64,000 nt of DNA from Nitrospirales bacterium (GCA_031315865.1 JALDRJ010000002.1:1276001-1340000); one strand, 5' to 3'; counted from the first letter of the stretch, positions 17,273-26,548 are shown. The notes: generated from the letters alone by a model not told the origin. Translations and numbers: made by a program.

Positions 17273-17563
17273 ATGAATGATCTTCACGAACTTTGGCAGA
17301 TACATCAGGAGGCGCAATGGCCTGATTCTTTAGGCGGATCAGAAGGTGAGCTGATGATGTTAGATACCGTCATCGTGGGATGTATCACCTACTATGTGGA
17401 AGAAAACGAATTGGATACTCAAAGGGTCGGGATACTGGAGGACAGTCTCTCGGAACTCGATCAATTGTTGCCGGATATTCCCGATGAAGCCACGGCATAC
17501 TTTTTGCGGTTACAACAATTGGGTTTTCTGATCCTTAACGAAACTCCAAAGGGCCAGGCCTAG
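17273..17563 (+). CDS. Small acidic protein of unknown function
   Basis: 96 aa from ATG 17273 (a TTG at 17252 is an alternative). Strongly acidic and helical (MNDLHELWQIHQEAQWPD, SLSELDQLLPDI). It has no signal peptide. It precedes the CHAT gene by about 90 nt on the same strand and could belong to that transcript. No family recognised. Confidence 0.55.
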   Translation: MNDLHELWQIHQEAQWPDSLGGSEGELMMLDTVIVGCITYYVEENELDTQRVGILEDSLSELDQLLPDIPDEATAYFLRLQQLGFLILNETPKGQA

Positions 17564-17650
17564 GTTGGGGGAATTCATGTTATGAATGCTCACGCCCAAG
17601 GCAATCGAGAGTAAACTCCATCACGCGTCAGCAAACAGGGACTGAGCCTG

Positions 17651-20017
17651 ATGATGAGTAGGGTGCACAGGAAGCTTATGGTCAAGATACGGCCACGTCA
17701 GCGCCTTCTTCTACCGCTGCTAGTTTTTGCCAGTTTATCCATCCTCGTAGTTGCATCTTCCTCCAGCCTGGCCGACTCCCGATTAAGTGCTCAGGCGATG
17801 GAAGCCGGTCAAGTGGCATTCTCAAAGGGCCACTTCGCTGAGGCGGCGCAAGCCTGGGAACGGGCAGCTCGCGAATTCGAGAACGACGGGCAATCCGATC
17901 AGCAGGCTCGTGCGCTTCTGTATTATTCTGAGGCTCTTTATTACCTGGGACACTACCGAAAAGCCGCAGGTTCGCTCGACTTAGCGCTGCAACTGGCCAG
18001 CCAATCTCACAACCAGCCGCTCCTTGCCCAGATCCTTGGACGATTAGGCAATGTGGCCTTTGCTTTAGATCTTCAACAAGATGCCGAGCGGTATCTCACG
18101 CAGGGCTTGTCTCTCGCGAGAAGCATAGAAGATTCTGCACTAGTGGCCGCGATTTTAAACGATCGCGGCAATGTCTTGGCTTCACAAGGCCTCTATAACA
18201 AAGCCCTTGGTTCATTCACCGAATCGACTATCCTGGCGGATGCGATCGGTCATCATTCTCTCGCCGTGACAGCTCTCATCAATGCCGCATGGAGCTCATT
18301 GTTCGAAGGCCAACTCACGGCGAGTAAGGATCGTCTGGATCTTGCCTCCACGCAGGTGACCCTTCTTCAAGATTCTCATGAAAAAGCTCAAGAATTGTTG
18401 AGTATCGGACTTGCTTATGATCGTCTCCGGAAATTACTTCAGTCGTCCAACGTCAAATTAACTCGTCAATCTGCCGAGGCATTTCAAAAATCAGCAGAGT
18501 TGGCTCATCGGCTTCGAGATCATCGGACAGCATCGTATGGATGGGGACATTTAGGAACGTTGTACGAAGCCGAAGGACGGTATGATGAGGCGTTGGATTT
18601 GACTCGACGAGCCATTCAGGCGGCGCAACAAGTCGCGGTTCCGGAATCCCTGTACCTGTGGGAATGGCAAACTGGCCGCTTGCTAAAAGCGCAAGGAAAG
18701 ATCGATGAGTCTATCCTGGCGTATCGTCGCGCCATCTATACGTTGCAGCCGATTCGTCGGGAAGTCACTCGTGGGTTTCATCAGCAATACGAATCATTCC
18801 GTTCCTCCATTGGTCCCCTGTTTTTTGAACTCGTCGATTTGTTGCTCACCCAAGCCGATCAGACGCGTTCAGCCCTTGAGTATCAGCGTCTTCTGGGAAA
18901 TGCCCGACGCACGATGGAGCAATTGAAGACCGCTGAGCTCCAGGACTATTTTCGTGATAATTGCGTTGCATCCTTGTTGGAAAAACGATCGAATGTCGAT
19001 GAAATCGTGAAAAATTTAAAGCATACGGCCGTCGTCTATCCGATCCTCCTGCCCGATCGAGTGGAGTTACTCGTCAGCGTCCATAATGGCGAGAAAGCCG
19101 AGTTCAAGCGGGAACGGGTGGCGGTGACGCAGCAAGAATTAGCGAAACAAGTGCGAGTCTTGCGCAGGTATTTAGAAAAGCGAACGACGCGCGAATATCT
19201 GCCCCATGCCCAACAGGTTTATTCGTGGCTTATTCAACCGATTCGCCATTATCTCGCGCAATTCGAAATTCACACGCTGGTCTTCGTGCCGGATGGACCG
19301 ATTCGAACGATCCCTCTTGGGGCCCTGCATGATGGCAAGGAATTTCTCATCGAACAGTACGCGTTAGCGATCACGCCTGGCATTGTGCTGACCGACCCAC
19401 AACCGATCAATCGTGAGACCATTAAAATGTTGTCCGTGGGGTTAACCGATTCTGTTCAAGGGTTTCCCTCCCTGCCGAACGTTGCGGAAGAAATTCAGAC
19501 ACTCACAGAACTCTACGGCGGACGGGTGCTTCTCAATCAGCAATTTCGTGTCGACGAACTTGAGTATGAAATGAAAGATGAACGACCGACGATCGTGCAT
19601 ATCGCCTCTCATGCGAAGTTCGAAGACGAGGCCAAAAATACCTTCCTCCTGGCATTCGACGGCAAGTTGACGATGGATCGATTGAATGAATTGATCGGTC
19701 TGTATCAATTCCGGGAAACGCCTTTGGACTTGTTAACGTTAAGCGCCTGCGAGACCGCTGCCGGTGATGACCGTGCGGCGCTGGGGCTGGCCGGTGTGGC
19801 GGTGAAAGCCGGCGCGCGCAGTGCGCTGGCGACGCTCTGGTTTATCAATGACAAGGCGACATCCGAGTTAATCACCGAATTCTATCGTCAATTGCAAGAT
19901 GCATCGCTTTCCAAGGCCGCGGCGTTACAGAAGGCCAAGCGGAAACTGATCAAGCATCCAACCTATCAACATCCCGGCTATTGGTCGCCATTCCTCCTGA
20001 TCAATAATTGGCTGTAA
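17651..20017 (+). CDS. TPR-CHAT protein (caspase-like protease with TPR repeats)
   Basis: 788 aa. After a basic N-terminus, a hydrophobic segment at about 20-38 suggests a signal or anchor. TPR repeats run from about 45 to 380 (e.g. AEAAQAWERAAREF, ALYYLGHYRKAAGSLDLAL). The C-terminal CHAT domain carries the caspase-like dyad: His654 in IVHIASHAKFE and Cys700 in LSACETAAGDDRAALGLAG. It ends with the typical GYWSPFLLIN. CHAT proteins are regulated peptidases or scaffolds. The CHASE2 cyclase starts 16 nt downstream, so the two are an operon. ATG 17651 is used; ATG 17654 or 17678 are possible. Confidence 0.9.
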   Translation: MMSRVHRKLMVKIRPRQRLLLPLLVFASLSILVVASSSSLADSRLSAQAMEAGQVAFSKGHFAEAAQAWERAAREFENDGQSDQQARALLYYSEALYYLGHYRKAAGSLDLALQLASQSHNQPLLAQILGRLGNVAFALDLQQDAERYLTQGLSLARSIEDSALVAAILNDRGNVLASQGLYNKALGSFTESTILADAIGHHSLAVTALINAAWSSLFEGQLTASKDRLDLASTQVTLLQDSHEKAQELLSIGLAYDRLRKLLQSSNVKLTRQSAEAFQKSAELAHRLRDHRTASYGWGHLGTLYEAEGRYDEALDLTRRAIQAAQQVAVPESLYLWEWQTGRLLKAQGKIDESILAYRRAIYTLQPIRREVTRGFHQQYESFRSSIGPLFFELVDLLLTQADQTRSALEYQRLLGNARRTMEQLKTAELQDYFRDNCVASLLEKRSNVDEIVKNLKHTAVVYPILLPDRVELLVSVHNGEKAEFKRERVAVTQQELAKQVRVLRRYLEKRTTREYLPHAQQVYSWLIQPIRHYLAQFEIHTLVFVPDGPIRTIPLGALHDGKEFLIEQYALAITPGIVLTDPQPINRETIKMLSVGLTDSVQGFPSLPNVAEEIQTLTELYGGRVLLNQQFRVDELEYEMKDERPTIVHIASHAKFEDEAKNTFLLAFDGKLTMDRLNELIGLYQFRETPLDLLTLSACETAAGDDRAALGLAGVAVKAGARSALATLWFINDKATSELITEFYRQLQDASLSKAAALQKAKRKLIKHPTYQHPGYWSPFLLINNWL

Positions 20018-20033
20018 CCGGACAGGTCTGCCC

Positions 20034-21965
20034 ATGACAGGCTTGCGTGAGCTCTTCCGTTCCACTCCGGTTCGAATGCTTCTCATCGGTCTGCTCGTGG
20101 GATTGCTCGTCGTGCTCTGTCGCGAATCGGGAATGCTGGAGCCGACGGAACTGTCGGTCTATGATTGGACGGTCAGATTCGCGTCATCTTCGGCGGTCTC
20201 AGATCCCCCCATTGTGTTGGTGACGATCACGGAAGACGATCTTCAGCGTCTTGGCTGGCCGGTGCCTGATCAGTACATCGCGAAAGCCTTGAACATGCTT
20301 GCTGGCTATGGAGCCCGGTCTATCGGACTCGATCTTTACCGGGATCGAGAAGTCTTCCCTGGGCGAGAAGCCTTACACGAGGTGTTGGTTCAACATCACA
20401 ATATCGTGGCGGTCATGAAATTTCCAGACGAGACCGGAGCCGGGATTCCGGGACCGCCAATTCTACGCGGGACGGATCAGATCGGCTTTAACGACATTAT
20501 GGTCGACCCTGGAGGCATTGTTCGCAGGGCTGTTCTCTTTTTAGAGAATGAAGAAGAAACAACGATGTCCTTCCCGTTAGCAGTCGCGCTGAAATATTTG
20601 CAAGCAGAAGGCATCGCGCCGGAAGCTGACCCGAGTCATCCCGAGTGGATGAAACTCGGCGGGACAACCATTCCACGATTTCAATCACGGGATGGCGCGT
20701 ATATGGGGATTGATTCGGGCGGCTATCAAATGCTGGTGAAATATCTGGGGGCGCAGTATGCCTTTATGCGGGTTTCTCTCGGTCGTGTGATCTCCGGAGA
20801 AGTTCAACGTGAAACGATTGAGGATAAAGTGGTCATTGTGGGATCTGCCGCAGAGAGCGTCAGAGATGATTTCTATACGCCCTTTAGCGTTGGACGGGAT
20901 GGAAATCAACAGATTCCTGGGATTGAGCTGCATGCACACCTCGTGAGCCAGTACATCCGCATGGCCTTGTATGGGGAGCCTCCCATTCGGTCGCTGTCAG
21001 AAGGAGTAGAGGCGGGCTGGATTATCATATGGGGCTGCCTCGGAGCTCTGGCAGCCCTGTGGACCGTCTCTCCGTGGAGAATTGTCCTTATACTGGGCGG
21101 CGGAGTGAGCGTTCTGACTCTGATCGCCTACTGGGCGATTCTTGGCCACTGGTGGATTCCTCTGTTGCCGCCAGCCATGAGTTGGCTGATCGCAGGAGGC
21201 ATCGCGACCGCATGGATGTCAACGCGTCATCAACGGGAGAAAGCCTGGTTGATGCGGCTATTCTCGCAGCATGTATCAAAGGAAGTGGCCGACGCCGTCT
21301 GGTCTGCAAAAGAACAGGTCCTGGAAGACGGACGAATTCGACCGCAAAAACTCATCAGTACGGTCTTTTTTGCTGATGTAGCAGGATTTTCCAGCATTGC
21401 CGAACGATTAGCTCCCTCGCCATTGATGGAGTGGTTGAACACGTATTTACGGGCGATGACTCAAGTCATCGTCTCTCATCAAGGGGTGGTCGATGATTTT
21501 TTCGGTGACGGCATCAAAGCGAATTTTGGAGTGCCAGTGCCACGCCTCACACAGGATGAAATTCGGCGGGATGCGGTGAATGCCGTGCAGGCTGGGTTGG
21601 CTTTGATCAGTGAGTTCGATCAGATTAATCAGGCACGCAAGCAGGCGGGGATTCCTGTCGGTCACGTGAGGATAGGCATCGCGACGGGACCGGTTGTGGT
21701 CGGGACTGTGGGAGGGACGGAACGGGTAAAGTACACGACCGTCGGAGACGTCGTGAATATTGCCGCCCGATTAGAGCAATATGCGAAAGAGACTCATCGT
21801 GATGACCGGCATCCCTGTCTCTATCTTTCAGAAGACACTCGACGCTTTCTTGACCAACGTTGGAACATTGAAGATTTGGGAGTTGTCCGTCTTCCTGGAA
21901 AGCACGAGCCGGTCAAGGTGTACCGGGTGCTCAACGGGTCTCAGGAGCATATCGCGTCGCCATAG
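20034..21965 (+). CDS. CHASE2-domain adenylate/guanylate cyclase
   Basis: 643 aa. An N-terminal membrane helix (MLLIGLLVGLLVVLC) is followed by an extracytoplasmic CHASE2 sensor (about 35-310; DWTVRF, IGLDLYRDRE). Three transmembrane helices (about 325-395) and a class III nucleotide cyclase domain complete it (about 440-625). Metal-binding aspartates are visible in FFADVAGFSSIAERL and FFGDGIKANFG; TTVGDVVNIAARLEQ is the late catalytic motif. Substrate choice (ATP or GTP) cannot be fixed. It probably converts an envelope signal into a cyclic nucleotide. It is coupled to the CHAT gene and converges with a sigma-54-type regulator. Confidence 0.93.
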   Translation: MTGLRELFRSTPVRMLLIGLLVGLLVVLCRESGMLEPTELSVYDWTVRFASSSAVSDPPIVLVTITEDDLQRLGWPVPDQYIAKALNMLAGYGARSIGLDLYRDREVFPGREALHEVLVQHHNIVAVMKFPDETGAGIPGPPILRGTDQIGFNDIMVDPGGIVRRAVLFLENEEETTMSFPLAVALKYLQAEGIAPEADPSHPEWMKLGGTTIPRFQSRDGAYMGIDSGGYQMLVKYLGAQYAFMRVSLGRVISGEVQRETIEDKVVIVGSAAESVRDDFYTPFSVGRDGNQQIPGIELHAHLVSQYIRMALYGEPPIRSLSEGVEAGWIIIWGCLGALAALWTVSPWRIVLILGGGVSVLTLIAYWAILGHWWIPLLPPAMSWLIAGGIATAWMSTRHQREKAWLMRLFSQHVSKEVADAVWSAKEQVLEDGRIRPQKLISTVFFADVAGFSSIAERLAPSPLMEWLNTYLRAMTQVIVSHQGVVDDFFGDGIKANFGVPVPRLTQDEIRRDAVNAVQAGLALISEFDQINQARKQAGIPVGHVRIGIATGPVVVGTVGGTERVKYTTVGDVVNIAARLEQYAKETHRDDRHPCLYLSEDTRRFLDQRWNIEDLGVVRLPGKHEPVKVYRVLNGSQEHIASP

Positions 21966-21982
21966 CCTATGAGACGGTTTAT

Positions 21983-23536
21983 TCATTCTTCTCGTCCCGA
22001 ATTCGTGAGAATGCCCAGCCGTTTCATTTTTTTGATAAGCCCCTGTCGACTGATGCCCAGCCGTTTGGCTGTCTGCACTTGATTGAAATGGCAAGCGCGT
22101 AACGCGTCGCGAATCATCTTTTCTTCGAGTTGAGCGACGGCCCGCGGAAGAGAAGATGCCAGACGACTGCCTGTCACGCGGCCTTGTGAACGAATCGTGG
22201 CATCAAGATCTGGCTCGGAAATCACGATGCGTCTCTGGGTCGCCACGATCCGCTTCATCTCGTTCTCGAGTTCTCGCACGTTGCCGGGCCAGGCGTATGT
22301 TTGCAGGAGGCGTTGGGCGTTCATCGTCAGGCGCTTTTCCTCCTTCCCGGTCCTCTGGCAATAGAGAGTCAGAAAATGAGCGGCAAGAAGAGGAATATCT
22401 TCCGGGATATCTCGTAGGGACGGGGTGTGAATATGGACGACTTTCAGTCGATAATACAAATCCTTCCGAAAGGCGCCTTTTTTGATCGAATCATCAAGCT
22501 GTTGGTTCGTTGCCGCAAGCACTCTCACGTCAAGCGTGCGATCGGTTCTTCCCCCGACGGGTTGTAATGTTCGTTCTTGGAGAACGCGTAATATTTTGGC
22601 TTGTGCATTCAGGCTCAGGTCGCCGATTTCATCAAGAAACAGCGTGCCTTCATTGGCCTGCTCGAATTTCCCACTCTTCGCCTCGACTCCCGTCGCGACG
22701 CCCCGTTGAATCCCAAACAGTTCACTTTCGACCAAAGGCTCGGGAATGGCCGCACAATTCAAGGCGACAAAGGGTTTTTGCCGTCTCATGCTGTTGTCAT
22801 GTATCGCTTTGGCCACGAGTTCTTTGCCTGTTCCACTCTCACCCGTGATCAGGACATCGACCGCGGTATCGCGAATTTGATCAATCAGTCTGACGATGCT
22901 TTGGATAGGCGGACTGACTCCGATCAGGTTTTGGGTGGCAAAGCGCCTTTCGACTTCTTTACGGAGGTGAGCATTCTCATCGATGAGATGCTGTCGTTGT
23001 TGTTTCAGTTCTTGAACGGTACGGGTCGATTCGATGCTTAACACCGCTTGTTCGGCCAGTGTGATGGCGACGGATTCATCGTGAGAAGTGAATGAACCGC
23101 CTTTTTTGTTGATGATTTCCAGCACGCCCAGAACTTCGCCTTCATGAGTCTGAAGAGGAATGGCCAACAAGTTTCGGGTTTTTTTCTTGGCCTGGAGATC
23201 GACTTCGTCATAAAACCGGGAATCATGCTGTACATCAGGCACATTTTGCACTTCTCGGTTGAGGACCGCCGCACCGGCGATTCCAAGACGGGCATCAAAG
23301 CGGATGGTTTCGCCATCGAGTGCGACGTATGACCAGAGTTCACACAGGTCCCGGTCGAGCAGTAGAAGGCTGGCGTCTTGTGCGGCCAGCAATTGTTTGG
23401 CTTCTTTCGCGATGAGCAGGAGTAAAGAGGGTAATTCCTGCTCGGTTCTCATCTTTCGACAGAGGGATAAGACCGACTGAAGCGAAGGAGTGGAGATGTC
23501 AGCGCCTGTCAGTTTGCGGTCTGTGGTGATGGACAT
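21983..23536 (-). CDS. GAF-type sigma-54 activator-like regulator with variant GAFTGA loop
   Basis: 517 aa from ATG 23536 (a TTG at 23548 is possible). A GAF sensor occupies about 25-185, an AAA+ domain about 215-445 and a Fis-type HTH about 465-510 (LRACHFNQVQTAKRLGISRQG, split for reference). Walker A is GESGTGKE and Walker B LFLDEIGDL. The sigma-54-contact loop, normally GAFTGA, reads GVATGV (nt 22685-22702). It may therefore act with altered sigma-54 coupling, or with another mechanism. The divergent DUF928 gene carries palindromes and a sigma-54-like promoter upstream, and is the natural target. Confidence 0.92.
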   Translation of the reverse strand: MSITTDRKLTGADISTPSLQSVLSLCRKMRTEQELPSLLLLIAKEAKQLLAAQDASLLLLDRDLCELWSYVALDGETIRFDARLGIAGAAVLNREVQNVPDVQHDSRFYDEVDLQAKKKTRNLLAIPLQTHEGEVLGVLEIINKKGGSFTSHDESVAITLAEQAVLSIESTRTVQELKQQRQHLIDENAHLRKEVERRFATQNLIGVSPPIQSIVRLIDQIRDTAVDVLITGESGTGKELVAKAIHDNSMRRQKPFVALNCAAIPEPLVESELFGIQRGVATGVEAKSGKFEQANEGTLFLDEIGDLSLNAQAKILRVLQERTLQPVGGRTDRTLDVRVLAATNQQLDDSIKKGAFRKDLYYRLKVVHIHTPSLRDIPEDIPLLAAHFLTLYCQRTGKEEKRLTMNAQRLLQTYAWPGNVRELENEMKRIVATQRRIVISEPDLDATIRSQGRVTGSRLASSLPRAVAQLEEKMIRDALRACHFNQVQTAKRLGISRQGLIKKMKRLGILTNSGREE

Positions 23537-23639
23537 GATAAGGATCAAGCCTTATACGTTGATTGCATGATGGCTTTGGCTACATCGCCTTTTGTTCTGT
23601 TTTTATATAACGGCAACACGAAAATCTCAGTCAACGAAT

Positions 23640-23656
23640 TGTCTACATCGTAGACA
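23640..23656. promoter_or_regulatory. Perfect palindrome TGTCTAC-N3-GTAGACA, upstream activator-site candidate
   Basis: 7-3-7 perfect inverted repeat, about 236 nt upstream of the predicted start of transcription for the DUF928 gene and about 104 nt from the regulator start codon. The size fits a dimeric Fis-type HTH site. Confidence 0.6.
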
Positions 23657-23660
23657 TATT

Positions 23661-23677
23661 TGGTCACAAAGTAAACA
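23661..23677. promoter_or_regulatory. Degenerate third copy of the palindromic site
   Basis: TGGTCAC-AAA-GTAAACA; centre is 21 nt (two helical turns) from the perfect site. It shares the AAA spacer and most right-arm bases with the 23732 site. It is weaker and may be chance. Confidence 0.3.
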
Positions 23678-23731
23678 ATACAAGAAAGTCCTGTCAAAAT
23701 CTGATGCCCATTGGTGGACTAAGAGAAACGT

Positions 23732-23748
23732 TGTCTACAAAGTGGACA
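23732..23748. promoter_or_regulatory. Near-perfect palindrome TGTCTAC-N3-GTGGACA
   Basis: Same left arm as 23640-23656, one mismatch in the right arm. Centre is 92 nt from the first site and about 144 nt upstream of the predicted transcription start, a usual distance for an enhancer-type activator site. Confidence 0.6.
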
Positions 23749-23857
23749 TGAGATCATTATATTTCATGCTAAATATTTTTTGTACTGAGGTGATGAGAAG
23801 CGGGAAGGTAAGAGTTGTCGCCGGCTTCACCGCTATATGTATGGCTTGTGCGAAGCA

Positions 23858-23872
23858 TGGCATGATCGTTGC
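23858..23872 (+). promoter_or_regulatory. Sigma-54-type promoter candidate for the DUF928 gene
   Basis: TGGCATG-ATCG-TTGC has the GG and GC doublets exactly 10 nt apart and matches the consensus TGGCACG-N4-TTGC at all but one fixed base. The predicted start is near 23884, giving a leader of about 170 nt before ATG 24053. Confidence 0.55.
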
Positions 23873-24052
23873 CTATTTAATTAAGGACCTATAAAGAATG
23901 CGATATACAAAACATCATCGTTTGCCATCTTTCCTGGAAATATGCTTCGATGAGTTGATGTGATGGCATTCGCCGTAGGGTTTACATATATGCAATGGGT
24001 TTCATAAATACATAATCTGGTGAATGGAGTATTTGACAGGAGGTCTTTCATC

Positions 24053-24937
24053 ATGACGTGTCAAAGGCATTACATCACGCTGATGGCTTTTCTTACCGGT
24101 GTCATCATTACTGTTGGATCGCACGATCCTGCATCAGCACAAATGGTGCAAGAGATCAAGGCGTATCGCCCATCGGATAGCAAGATGACGTGGTGTGGAC
24201 ATCGGTTGTTATTGAAGGACGTGACGTCTACGAAGCCCTTGAAAATGCCGGTGTATAAGCCGCCGAAGGGAATAGGCGCGCCAGGTGGACGAGTCGGAGG
24301 CGGCACTCGAGGGGGAGAGGACCCCAATATGTTGCGGTTGTTTGCCCTGGTGCCTGATCATTTAGGATTGACGATTCGGGAGCAGCCTTCTTTGTATTGG
24401 TACGTGTCGAGGAGCGCCCCTCATCGCTTGGTCTTAACCATCAATCATGAAGAGTTGGTGAAACCGGTCTTTGAACAGACCATTGCCGAAACGGTTGAAG
24501 CAGGCATTCATTCGGTAAACTTGCAAGACCTGAATGTCAGACTTGAGCTGGAAAAGGAATATCGATGGTTTGTCGAGCTAGCCCTCGATGCTGACTATCC
24601 TGCCCGCAACACGGTAGCTGGCGGACGGATCAAACGAATTGCGCCGCCAGAAACGTTATTAGCAAAACTTCGGGAAGCGGAGCGCCAAGAAGTGACGTCG
24701 ATCTATTCCGAAGGCGGGTTGTGGTATGAAGCGCTTGCTTCCATTTCGAATTTAATCGACAGGCATCCAGGCAATCCGGTCTATCCCACCTGGCGTAATT
24801 TTCTTTTTCAGCAAGTAGAATTGGACGAGATTGCTTCGGAGCAGGATATCGCTGGCGTGTTCGACGATTCCACGTTCTTGCCTGGCGAGTACGAAGAGTC
24901 GGGAATTCCGACGCTCGTTGGACATACGAGAAAGTAA
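24053..24937 (+). CDS. DUF928-domain secreted protein
   Basis: 294 aa from ATG 24053, chosen because AGGAGG is 9-10 nt upstream. A signal peptide covers residues 1-30 (ends near ASAQ). The body matches DUF928 proteins: LFALVPDHLGLTIREQPSLYWYVS is the typical opening strand set, followed by the hallmark 'L...YRWFVELALD' and 'ALASISNLIDRHPGN' parts. DUF928 proteins are secreted. From family context, they often accompany CHAT and CHASE2 proteins in cyanobacteria; that is also the case here. It is divergent from the bEBP-like regulator and probably controlled by it. Confidence 0.82.
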   Translation: MTCQRHYITLMAFLTGVIITVGSHDPASAQMVQEIKAYRPSDSKMTWCGHRLLLKDVTSTKPLKMPVYKPPKGIGAPGGRVGGGTRGGEDPNMLRLFALVPDHLGLTIREQPSLYWYVSRSAPHRLVLTINHEELVKPVFEQTIAETVEAGIHSVNLQDLNVRLELEKEYRWFVELALDADYPARNTVAGGRIKRIAPPETLLAKLREAERQEVTSIYSEGGLWYEALASISNLIDRHPGNPVYPTWRNFLFQQVELDEIASEQDIAGVFDDSTFLPGEYEESGIPTLVGHTRK

Positions 24938-25202
24938 ATCGTCTGAGGACCATAGATGCTGGTTTCAGGGGTATGTGGATTTCCCTCTCCCTGTCCACGT
25001 TGCCGAGTATCATGTGATGTGAGTGCTGGCCCTCTTCGTTCTTGAATAAATTCAGGGGCCGTAGAAATCTTCACTCGTGTAACCAATACCTGCCCCGTAC
25101 GAAACGTACAAACAACATTCTCTTCAGCGACTTTCAGTTCTTCCTTCTGTCTCGTATTATACGTCCACGAATGATAGCCAGGTTTTAGGCTTAGCCATTT
25201 CT

Positions 25203-26444
25203 ATGGCAAAACGAGTGTGTCGTATGCGTATGCCTACGAAGAACGAAAGGCTCCCCGGGAAGTGGTCAGATGACCAATTCTTGGATGGTCTGCGAATGCT
25301 AGCTGATCGCGATGCGGATCGTTGCTTTGAGCACCTTCGAGATGAATTGAAGGAGACGGATTTTTTTGACCTGTTTAAGGAATTGAACCGAAATGATTCG
25401 TTTCTCTCGGAGAATATTCCAAGGCCGTTGTCAGAGTTTTTTCATGCTTCCATGCAGGTTCCCCTTATTGACGGGGAACCCATCGACCATGACCGCATAA
25501 GGCGGGGCCAGCAGGTATTTATGACGCATGCGATGCCGACTGCGCTGGTCCTCTTGGCGAAGAGTTTGCCAGAAGGATATGCCGCACCCAGTCTGTCACG
25601 GGTGCTCAGCCTGTCCAATAATCTCACGCATCATCCATACCGCCGATTACTGGGTGTACTGCAAATGGTCATCAACGTCTCAACCGTTGGGGGGTTTACG
25701 CCTTCAGGAAAAGCTCTCATCACGGTTCCTAAAATTCGACTACTCCATTCTGGAGTACGCAAGGTTGCGAGTGAGCACCTGGCGAATTATGAACGTCAGT
25801 TTGGCGTACCGATCAATCTAGAAGATATGCTGGGAACGGTGATGGGATTCTCGTATTTAGTGATCGTGGGTCTTCAGCGATTGCAGATCGGACTGTCGGA
25901 CGGTGAAGCCGAAGACTATTTTTACCTGTGGCGTATTTTTGGGCAAATGATGGGGATCCACCCTGAAGGGCAGCCAAACAATAGTGAATATATCCCACAA
26001 AACCTGAGCGAGGCCAAAGAGTTTTACGAGTCGTACCAACGAAGGCACTATGTGAACGTCGAGGACAATCCAGAAGGGCAGCAGTTAGCCGTCGTTCACC
26101 TGAATCTTCTTCATGATTTATTGCCACAGACGCCGTTGCGGCGATTGGGAATGCAGATAGTTCCAAGGGTCTACATGGAGGAATTGATCGGGAAACAAGG
26201 CTGTGAGCGGATCGGAATTAAGCCGGTTCCGTCACTCGTTCTCACAAAATGGCTCATCAAGACCTTTCCGTACATCTGGAGTCGTCTGTGGAACGTCGTT
26301 GACCGGGTAGACCCGTCTCAACACCTGCATGAAAATATCAGCCGCCTCTTTTTTCAGGGTCTCATCAATCGGGAATTTGATGGAGAGGTCACGTTTAACA
26401 TTCCTGATACCTTAGAAGAAGTCAAGACACTGCATATCCGCTAG
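25203..26444 (+). CDS. DUF2236 / Lcp-MpaB-type haem oxygenase
   Basis: 413 aa. It belongs to the ER-bound-oxygenase MpaB / rubber oxygenase Lcp catalytic family. Recognisable parts are HAMPTALVLLAKSLPEGYA near 100, KIRLLHSGVRKV (a family His that ligates haem b in Lcp), the PINLEDMLGTVMGF motif, and EDYFYLWRIFGQMMGI. Lcp cleaves polyisoprene using O2; MpaB acts on a meroterpenoid tail. No signal peptide is evident from ATG 25203, so it may be cytosolic. It begins a plus-strand row of four oxidative-enzyme genes. The substrate is unknown. Confidence 0.82.
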   Translation: MAKRVCRMRMPTKNERLPGKWSDDQFLDGLRMLADRDADRCFEHLRDELKETDFFDLFKELNRNDSFLSENIPRPLSEFFHASMQVPLIDGEPIDHDRIRRGQQVFMTHAMPTALVLLAKSLPEGYAAPSLSRVLSLSNNLTHHPYRRLLGVLQMVINVSTVGGFTPSGKALITVPKIRLLHSGVRKVASEHLANYERQFGVPINLEDMLGTVMGFSYLVIVGLQRLQIGLSDGEAEDYFYLWRIFGQMMGIHPEGQPNNSEYIPQNLSEAKEFYESYQRRHYVNVEDNPEGQQLAVVHLNLLHDLLPQTPLRRLGMQIVPRVYMEELIGKQGCERIGIKPVPSLVLTKWLIKTFPYIWSRLWNVVDRVDPSQHLHENISRLFFQGLINREFDGEVTFNIPDTLEEVKTLHIR

Positions 26445-26548
26445 CCAATGACAGGTCTGTTCGTTCACTCACACCTCAGCGGATTAGGAGTGTGACGGAA
26501 CCTGCGTTTCAAAGAAAACCCCCTTCGAATGCGATCTTTCAGCTTGGA

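Larger units (their letters stand above)
23537..24052. other. Divergent control region between regulator and DUF928 gene
   Basis: No protein gene is supported here. It carries three palindromic elements (23640-23748) and a sigma-54-type promoter candidate (23858-23872), listed separately. An AT-rich stretch around 23755-23780 could bend between the distal sites and the promoter. Confidence 0.65.

Noticed and set aside
23592-23894. Open frame of 100 codons between the regulator and DUF928 genes
   Set aside because: It overlaps the palindromic sites and promoter candidate, has no ribosome-binding site and no protein-like composition.
24808-25202. Open minus-strand frame reading KPGYHSW...VVCTFRTGQVLV in the gap before the Lcp-like gene
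   Set aside because: It looks somewhat protein-like, but it has no start codon upstream and overlaps the end of the DUF928 gene on the other strand. It could be a relic; evidence is too thin to annotate.
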